Source: an uncultured euryarchaeote
GTDB lineage: Archaea; Thermoplasmatota; Poseidoniia; Poseidoniales; Poseidoniaceae
Direction of reading: 5' to 3'
Length of the DNA: 8,909 nucleotides
NCBI GenBank assembly: GCA_937897365.1
Contig: CALCOP010000174.1
Span: forward strand, 1 to 8,909
The position numbers and the translations under genes were made by a program. The number at the start of each line of letters is the position of its first letter. Position 1 is the stretch's first letter. The notes beneath the pieces were generated by a model. It ran no database searches, was not told where the DNA came from, and worked only from the letters and a program-made list of their open reading frames with translations. Below, one piece after another: positions 3,955 through 8,909 of this stretch.

Positions 3955-6405
3955 TCACAGGTGCTGTTCCAATTCAAACAATCGGTCTCGCAGTCGAGCG
4001 GCTTCTTCAAAATCAAGATTTTTTGCTGCAACTTTCATTGCTGCGCGTAATTCTGATAGTAAATCTTGTATTTGCGAGGGTTCAAGGTCTGAAAGGACAT
4101 CATCCGGCTCATCATATGTCAATTGAATATTCGATTTTCCAATTGAAGAATTACCATTCAATCCACGCGAACCATCTTGCCCTGCACCGGCCGCCCATGA
4201 ACCCGCTCCAATGTTGAGATTCTTGGCCCAGTCGCCATCTTTTCTGCCGCCTTTTTTCGCTACTAATCGCCGAGTCCCATCCATAGACGTCGAGGTCCCT
4301 GAAATGAGGTCGTCAATGTTTGAATTCATTTTCGGTAAAGCCTTCGTGATGGTCTTCGGCGTGATATTGTGCTTCTCATTGTAGGTTTGCTGTCGTTCAC
4401 GTCTTTCCAGCGTTTGTTGGATTGAGGCACGCATGGCAGGAGAAATACTGTCGCCATACAGCAGAACATGCCCGTTAATGTTTCGAGCTGCACGACCAAT
4501 GGTTTGCAGCAGACTACGCTCATTTCGAAGAAAACCTTGACGATCTGCATCAAAAATTGCGACCAAACTCACCTCTGGAATGTCGAGTCCTTCTCGAAGT
4601 AGGTTTATTCCGACGATGACGTCAATATGTCCAATACGCAATGCGTTGATGATTTCAGTTCGCTCAATCGTATCAATTTCTGAATGTAGGTGATGCGCTT
4701 TCACGCCCATGTTGTTGAGGTACTCAGCAACTTCTTCAGCGAATTTAATGGTTAACACGGTTACTAAGGTCCGTTCACCTTTCTTTATTCGTTCATTAAT
4801 TTCAGAGAGTAAATCGGCTACTTGTCCGCTTGTCGGACGAACTTCAATTTCCGGGTCGAGTAAACCAGTTGGGCGTATCTCCATTTTTGCGATACCATCA
4901 ATTTTCTGGACCATGTGATACAAACTTTCACTGTCAGGGTGTTTTTTCTCAATATCCGCCTGTCCAGCTCCACCACCTGATTTTGCGTGCAGTAAACCGT
5001 TCGGGAGTGGTTGGTTGGTAATTTCGCACAAGTGTCGCAATTCGCGTTCCCCGGGTGTTGCAGAAACATAGACCATCTGGGGGATTAATTTTTGAAATTC
5101 AGGAAGTTTCAACGGCCGATTATCAGCCGCAGTTGGGAGTCGGAAACCATGTTCGACAAGGCTTTCTTTCCTTGAACGATCTCCGTAATACATTCCTCCC
5201 ACTTGTGGTAATGTTACGTGCGATTCGTCCATGATGACGAGAAATTTATCCGGACTGCCGTGAAACTGCTTAGCACAGGCTGCAAAGAAATCCAGAAGAC
5301 AATACGGCCGTTGACCACGCTCACGTCCGTCGAAGTGGAGAGAATAATTTTCCATCGATCTGCAGTGTCCTATCTCTCGAATCATTTCGAGATCATAGCG
5401 GGTGCGTTGTTCAATTCTGTGCCGTTCAAGTTCTTGTCCAAGGCTTGAATAGTGCGCTATTCGGTCATCCAATTCATCCTCAATTGAACCCAATGCGGCC
5501 TCGTAGCGTTCGGGGCTGGTCATGAAGAACTCCTTGGGATGTATCCATGCTTCGTCAAGCGTATCGAGCACTTCCCATGTTACTGGGTCACAAACCTGGA
5601 CTTTCGTAACGCCATCAAAGTCGAATTGTATTCGCAGAGGGTCGTCTCGGCTGGGCATCCAAACATCGAGCACTTCCCCGCGTAAGCGACATTCGCCTCG
5701 AGACAAATCCGTCGTTGAGCGTTTGTATTGCAAGATAATCAATTCTTTGAGTAAATCACTGGTCTCGATATTCTGTCCGACATGAACTCGGACGTGATAT
5801 TCAAGGAATGTTTCAGGAGGATTAAGACCGTAAATACAGGATACTGAAGATACGATAACACAGTCGGGCCGGGTGACGAGAGATGCGACTGTAGCGAAAC
5901 GTTCCTGTTCAATGCGTTCATTGATTGAAAGTTCTTTATCGATGTAGAGATCGCGATTGGCAAGGTATGCTTCTGGTTGATAGTAGTCGTAATGGGATAC
6001 GAAATAATCAACAGCGTTTTCAGGAAAATATCCTGCCATTTCCTGGTGCAATTGGCGGGCGAGAGTTTTGTTGTGGCTTATGACCAATGTCGGAATGTTC
6101 AGATGTTGAATGACTTGTGCCATTGCATATGTTTTGCCGCTTCCCGTAACACCAAGGAGAACCGCTCTTTCTTGACCTTTTTCCAATTGAGAAATCAATT
6201 TTTCAATTGCTTTTGGCTGGTCTCCTGAGGGTTCGAAATCAGAATGAAGACGCAGACGCTTCACATCAGGGTGAAGATGTTCTAATGCAGCCCCGCCCAA
6301 TGCTTTTGACAGGTCGAATGGGTCACGCTCGGTTAGATCACCGAGCCCAACATCGAGGTTGGCCCTTTTTTCAAAGGCGCCGTCATCATCCCATTGCTTA
6401 ACGAT
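3955..6405 (-). CDS. uvrB: UvrABC system protein B (excision nuclease helicase subunit)
   Basis: UvrB is the damage-verifying, ATP-dependent subunit of bacterial-type nucleotide excision repair; with UvrA it loads on DNA and then recruits UvrC. In numbering from the TTG at 6300 (781 residues), the landmarks are Walker A G-V-T-G-S-G-K-T at 50-57, the beta-hairpin region Y-D-Y-Y-Q-P-E-A-Y at 104-112, the Walker B D-E-S-H at 358-361, S-A-T-P-G at 413-417, R-P-T-G-L-L-D-P at 476-483, Q-T-I-G-R-A-A-R-N at 599-607 and a C-terminal UVR (UvrC-contacting) helix pair at about 742-778. Bacterial UvrB is about 670 residues. The excess comes from an insert of about 43 residues (roughly 424-470) and a Gly/Ser-rich linker (655-740). 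The only standard in-frame start is TTG 6300, which has no ribosome site. Coding-like sequence continues 35 codons upstream to an ATC at 6405-6403 that sits 7 bases after GGAGG; I place the start there as the best guess. Second gene of the operon. Confidence 0.93.
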   Translation of the reverse strand: MVKQWDDDGAFEKRANLDVGLGDLTERDPFDLSKALGGAALEHLHPDVKRLRLHSDFEPSGDQPKAIEKLISQLEKGQERAVLLGVTGSGKTYAMAQVIQHLNIPTLVISHNKTLARQLHQEMAGYFPENAVDYFVSHYDYYQPEAYLANRDLYIDKELSINERIEQERFATVASLVTRPDCVIVSSVSCIYGLNPPETFLEYHVRVHVGQNIETSDLLKELIILQYKRSTTDLSRGECRLRGEVLDVWMPSRDDPLRIQFDFDGVTKVQVCDPVTWEVLDTLDEAWIHPKEFFMTSPERYEAALGSIEDELDDRIAHYSSLGQELERHRIEQRTRYDLEMIREIGHCRSMENYSLHFDGRERGQRPYCLLDFFAACAKQFHGSPDKFLVIMDESHVTLPQVGGMYYGDRSRKESLVEHGFRLPTAADNRPLKLPEFQKLIPQMVYVSATPGERELRHLCEITNQPLPNGLLHAKSGGGAGQADIEKKHPDSESLYHMVQKIDGIAKMEIRPTGLLDPEIEVRPTSGQVADLLSEINERIKKGERTLVTVLTIKFAEEVAEYLNNMGVKAHHLHSEIDTIERTEIINALRIGHIDVIVGINLLREGLDIPEVSLVAIFDADRQGFLRNERSLLQTIGRAARNINGHVLLYGDSISPAMRASIQQTLERRERQQTYNEKHNITPKTITKALPKMNSNIDDLISGTSTSMDGTRRLVAKKGGRKDGDWAKNLNIGAGSWAAGAGQDGSRGLNGNSSIGKSNIQLTYDEPDDVLSDLEPSQIQDLLSELRAAMKVAAKNLDFEEAARLRDRLFELEQHL

Positions 6406-6409
6406 AAAC

Positions 6410-6417
6410 TCACCTCC
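6410..6417 (-). promoter_or_regulatory. Strong Shine-Dalgarno for uvrB
   Basis: GGAGGTGA on the minus strand is a near-perfect anti-16S match, about 40 bases after the stop of the SDR gene. At the normal distance downstream (7 bases after GGAGG) the uvrB frame reads ATC, not ATG, GTG or TTG. Its presence indicates that uvrB translation starts here rather than at TTG 6300, 110 bases further on. Confidence 0.65.
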
Positions 6418-6458
6418 AATGTCTTTCTAAGCAAGTCAACGGGTATTCAACTCTTTCA

Positions 6459-7190
6459 TCATGGCAGGTAAAGTCCACCATTGACATGGATGATTGCACC
6501 CGTGATGTATTTTGAATCTTGGCCTACCAAAAAGGAAATACTTCCCGCCATGTCTTCAGGCGTGCCTATTCGCTGAAGAGGGACTTGGTGTTCACGTTGT
6601 TGTCTCTTCTCTTTTGAATCGCCTGCGAGAATGGCTGTATCGACAAACCCCGGAGCCAATACATTCACTCTTTTGCCTTCTGGACCTACCGCTTGAGCAA
6701 GTGAACGAGCCCAAGTCGAGAGCGCTGCTTTCGATGCTGAGTAATCAGCACCATGGGGGGAACCTTTGGTACCGAGCTGTGAACCGACAACAACCATTCG
6801 TGCATGCGCCGTAAGGTGGGGTTGGACGGCTTTCCATACTGAAACAGCCCCTTCGAAATTCGTTAACATTGTTTTACGAAGTGCTTCAATGGTCATTTCA
6901 TCTGCAGAAACCCGATCATATGAACCGTGATTCAGGACCAAAACATCGATGCCACGCGCCATCCAAGGGTGGATTGCAAGCAATCCGACTTCCCCAGAAT
7001 CGGAGCAGTCCACTTTTATCGCAAGAGCATCGTAACCGGATGAGCGTATTTCTTCCACAATCATTTCAGCAGGTTTTGAAGAGGTATTGTAGGTTAACAG
7101 TACGTCGTATCCATCTTTTGCTAAGCGTTTTGAAGTTGCAGCGCCAATTCCTTTTCCGCCTCCGGTAATCAGAGCAACGGGGCGGGACAT
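6459..7190 (-). CDS. Classical SDR oxidoreductase (FabG-like)
   Basis: The 243-residue protein has the normal length and all hallmarks of a classical short-chain dehydrogenase/reductase. These are the cofactor loop T-G-G-G-K-G-I-G (9-16), the N-H-G variant of the N-N/A-G motif (87-89), catalytic Asn111, Ser137, Tyr150 and Lys154 (Y-S-A-S-K), the P-G motif (180-181) and the C-terminal H-V-N-G-G-L-Y (235-241). The Y-N-T-S-S-K segment after the second strand (34-39) fits an NADP(H) preference, as in many 3-oxoacyl-ACP reductase relatives. The exact substrate cannot be read from sequence; FabG-type reduction or another keto/hydroxy conversion are both possible. The ATG at 7190 has GGAG at 7198-7195, four bases upstream. 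It is the first gene of the minus-strand operon, about 50 bases ahead of uvrB, with no terminator between them. Confidence 0.88.
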   Translation of the reverse strand: MSRPVALITGGGKGIGAATSKRLAKDGYDVLLTYNTSSKPAEMIVEEIRSSGYDALAIKVDCSDSGEVGLLAIHPWMARGIDVLVLNHGSYDRVSADEMTIEALRKTMLTNFEGAVSVWKAVQPHLTAHARMVVVGSQLGTKGSPHGADYSASKAALSTWARSLAQAVGPEGKRVNVLAPGFVDTAILAGDSKEKRQQREHQVPLQRIGTPEDMAGSISFLVGQDSKYITGAIIHVNGGLYLP

Positions 7191-7309
7191 GAAACTCCGT
7201 GGTGCCCCTCCATCATAACCTCTCCATTGGCGAACTTTGAATTGTTATCCGGAATGGAAAGAGCCGAATTTCCACACATCGTTCCTTTCAACTGTTCTTG
7301 ACGGAGAGA

Positions 7310-7325
7310 ATTTATTGGAATAAAT
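7310..7325. promoter_or_regulatory. Palindrome ATTTATT-GG-AATAAAT in divergent promoter
   Basis: Two perfect 7-base arms with a 2-base spacer lie between the divergent SDR and transporter genes. Each arm is a passable TATA-like sequence on its own strand. The element could be a two-way core promoter (transcription start about 7346 rightward and about 7285 leftward) or an operator. Confidence 0.35.
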
Positions 7326-7338
7326 CTTGTTTTATCGG

Positions 7339-7368
7339 GTAAAATTCCGTGAATGAGTTAAATTTTAC
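7339..7368 (+). promoter_or_regulatory. Inverted repeat GTAAAATT-N14-AATTTTAC, candidate operator
   Basis: Perfect 8-base arms (7339-7346 and 7361-7368) have corresponding positions 22 bases apart, about two helical turns. The right arm ends 8 bases before the ATG of the metal transporter. The position fits an operator for a dimeric, possibly metal-sensing repressor, but no family consensus is recognised. The left arm may also serve as the TATA box for a nearly leaderless transcript. Confidence 0.35.
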
Positions 7369-7376
7369 AGTCTCAA

Positions 7377-8618
7377 ATGATTTATACAACCCTACACTGC
7401 GATGAGCCAATGGTGACATCGTCAGAAGTGCTCGAGGTTATTGTTGTCAGCATGCGAGATGCTTTTCTTGCGGTAACAGTTTTTGTCGCAGCAATGGTTC
7501 TTTTATTCAGCTGGTTGCAATATATTACAGCTGGAAAGTTTGTCGATGCTATTCGAGCGAACACTCGCTGGCAACCCGTCATCGGGGCGCTGATGGGAAT
7601 TACTCCTGGGTGCGGTGGAGCGATTGTAATGATGCCAATGTATGCTCGTGGATACGTTACTTATGGGACAGTAATCGCCACCCTCATCGCCACCTTGGGA
7701 GATGCAGCATTTGTCTTAATTGGAGCAGCAGTAACTGATTCCTCATTTATTGCGCCCGTTATTGCAGTTCATCTTATTTCTTTCATCGTTGGCGTTGCTT
7801 GGGGTTATCTTGTGGATGGGTTGAAGATTACACCCCGCAATCCGTTAGGAAAATACGGTCCAACTTTTGAGGAGAACAATCCTCGAGAAATTGAATCCGA
7901 AACGAATGAGGCTGAGGCAGGTGAAGTGATTGATGATCTTGGAAGAGAAGACGAAGGCGGGTTGGGATATTTCCTTCTCCACCAAGGTTACACCGTTTGG
8001 TGGATGGTGACGGCTCTTGGTCTCATCTTCGCAGTGTTATTGTTGGTTTGGAGTGCTCAGGATGCAGACTTCGAACTCGGAATTGATTACAATCCATTGA
8101 CGCTTCACGGATTCATTACGTGGATTGGTTTGCTTGGAACCTCTCTCTCCGTCATTCTCTATATCTCACAGAGGAATTGGATTCGAGACGATACTGAAGC
8201 CTCAATTGGTGATAAGCTCTATTCTATGCGTGAAACTATGATTCATTCTGCAAGTGAAACTGCCTTTGTGACATTTTGGGTAATGGCTGCCTATCTCGTG
8301 TTCGAATTTTCTATGTTGTTTTCAGGGATGACCGAGGCCGATTTGGCGCGATACGGTGATGGTTTAATCGCTGTCGTTCTTGCATCATTTATCGGCCTTA
8401 TTCCAGGATGCGGACCACAAATCATCGCAATTACTGCATACACCAAAGACATCATTTCCTTCCCTGCGCTTACTGCTAATGCCATTAGTCAAGATGGAGA
8501 TGCATTGTTTCCGCTCCTTGTTCGACATCGAGCAGCGAGTCTCTGGGCGACGGTCCATACCACAATTCCTGCATTGGTTGTCGGTATTGCACTGATGGTG
8601 TTTGGTATTACGTTTTAA
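7377..8618 (+). CDS. Putative manganese/heavy-metal exporter, 10-TM family (ArsP_2-like)
   Basis: The 413-residue protein is strongly hydrophobic, with about ten likely membrane segments (for example 29-49, 67-90, 96-118, 122-146, 207-226, 243-263, 292-314, 327-350 and 395-412). It carries two related motifs, G-I-T-P-G-C-G-G (74-81) and G-L-I-P-G-C-G-P (340-347). Each is followed about 30 residues later by an acidic signature, A-T-L-G-D-A-A-F (105-112) and S-Q-D-G-D-A-L-F (371-378). This arrangement is characteristic of the putative manganese transporter/10-TM heavy-metal exporter family, and it suggests two homologous halves forming a metal pathway. A very acidic loop (about 164-194) separates the halves. 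The ATG at 7377 has no Shine-Dalgarno, so a short or leaderless mRNA is likely; ATG codons at 7410 and 7452 are alternative starts, both before the first membrane segment. It is divergent from the SDR-uvrB operon, with inverted repeats between them. The transported ion is inferred from family only. Confidence 0.82.
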   Translation: MIYTTLHCDEPMVTSSEVLEVIVVSMRDAFLAVTVFVAAMVLLFSWLQYITAGKFVDAIRANTRWQPVIGALMGITPGCGGAIVMMPMYARGYVTYGTVIATLIATLGDAAFVLIGAAVTDSSFIAPVIAVHLISFIVGVAWGYLVDGLKITPRNPLGKYGPTFEENNPREIESETNEAEAGEVIDDLGREDEGGLGYFLLHQGYTVWWMVTALGLIFAVLLLVWSAQDADFELGIDYNPLTLHGFITWIGLLGTSLSVILYISQRNWIRDDTEASIGDKLYSMRETMIHSASETAFVTFWVMAAYLVFEFSMLFSGMTEADLARYGDGLIAVVLASFIGLIPGCGPQIIAITAYTKDIISFPALTANAISQDGDALFPLLVRHRAASLWATVHTTIPALVVGIALMVFGITF

Positions 8619-8761
8619 TCTTAGAAATACCTATGCTTTCGGTTTCATTTCATAAACTGCCTCCACAATTACCAATTTGACCCCTTAGATTGTGAATACT
8701 TGAGTAATGGATATTCGAACCCCTCTTGAAACCTCATTTTCATCGTCTTCGTAGCCGTCAC

Positions 8762-8767
8762 AATTAA
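8762..8767 (+). promoter_or_regulatory. Candidate TATA box for the right-end gene
   Basis: AATTAA within CAATTAAACG is centred about 25 bases before the ATG at 8790. That gene has no Shine-Dalgarno, so this is the spacing expected for a leaderless archaeal transcript. The rest of the 171-base spacer (8619-8789) shows no gene or clear terminator. Confidence 0.3.
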
Positions 8768-8789
8768 ACGCCGAATCGATATGTGAAAT

Positions 8790-8909
8790 ATGATTAAGAT
8801 GTTTAAAATTCAATCAACACCTGCGAAAATTTGTCTCGGAGCCTCGGCTTTTCTGCTGTTTATTTACTCGATTAGCTTCATGTTCTTTTCCACAGAATAT
8901 GTGACTGGA
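8790..8909 (+). CDS. Partial gene (5' end), membrane or secreted protein
   Basis: Forty codons are open from ATG 8790 to the window edge. The product starts MIKMFKIQ, with two lysines, and is followed by a long hydrophobic segment (about residues 13-33: ICLGASAFLLFIYSISFMFF) and then a polar S-T-E-Y-V-T-G. This is a membrane anchor or signal-anchor at an N-terminus with the basic side inside. No ribosome site precedes it; a TATA-like AATTAA at about -25 suggests a leaderless mRNA. A second in-frame ATG at 8799 is possible. The family is not recognisable from this fragment. Confidence 0.6.
   Translation, partial: MIKMFKIQSTPAKICLGASAFLLFIYSISFMFFSTEYVTG

Noticed and set aside
3897..4031. 45-codon Cys-rich extension of the DHS-family frame
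   Set aside because: It runs into the uvrB coding sequence and across the intercistronic hairpin, has no supported start codon, and has no counterpart at the usual DHS N-terminus. The cysteines arise from reading uvrB out of frame.
8705..8740. GGTTCGAAT-like T-arm on the minus strand suggesting a tRNA
   Set aside because: The flanking bases do not pair into a 5-bp T stem, and no acceptor, D or anticodon arm can be formed around it.
8619..8789. Short minus-strand open frame (about 31 codons from a GTG) in the spacer before the right-end gene
   Set aside because: It has no ribosome site and no recognisable motif, and its length is expected by chance.

Overview
The window most likely comes from a marine planktonic archaeon of the Poseidoniales type (Marine Group II, Thermoplasmatota). 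This is an inference. It rests on a deoxyhypusine-synthase-family gene (mainly archaeal or eukaryotic) in one operon with a bacterial-type UvrB, an Asp-box lipoprotein with a bacterial-style lipobox, and a mixture of Shine-Dalgarno-led and apparently leaderless starts with archaeal TATA-like boxes. A related Thermoplasmatota lineage is not excluded. No rRNA, tRNA, CRISPR array or insertion sequence was seen.

Layout. Positions 1-73 hold the first 24 codons of a minus-strand gene whose N-terminus resembles a PRC-barrel protein. Positions 74-575 are an AT-rich region without a convincing gene. It carries three exact copies of the 11-mer GTCGTATAATT and several short palindromes. The third 11-mer fits a TATA box for a plus-strand gene (576-1442) encoding a divergent extended-SDR/epimerase-like Rossmann protein without an obvious catalytic Tyr-xxx-Lys. 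That gene converges on a four-gene minus-strand operon, and the two stop codons overlap.

The operon is read from 7190 down to 1439. Its genes are a classical SDR oxidoreductase, uvrB (excision repair), a deoxyhypusine-synthase-family enzyme and an Asp-box beta-propeller lipoprotein. Gaps are small or negative: about 50 nt, 58 nt, and a 14-nt overlap. The functions are unrelated, so this looks like a housekeeping operon rather than a dedicated system.

From 7191 to 7376 lies a divergent promoter region with two inverted repeats. To its right is a plus-strand multi-pass heavy-metal/manganese exporter-like protein (7377-8618). After a 171-nt spacer, the window ends inside the first 40 codons of a membrane or secreted protein (8790-8909).

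I found no clearly new multi-gene system. The points most worth checking are: the uvrB start, where coding-like sequence and a near-perfect Shine-Dalgarno sit upstream but the expected start codon reads ATC; a 43-residue insert and a long Gly-rich linker in UvrB; pocket substitutions in the deoxyhypusine-synthase-like enzyme; the triple 11-mer; and the inverted repeat in front of the metal transporter.
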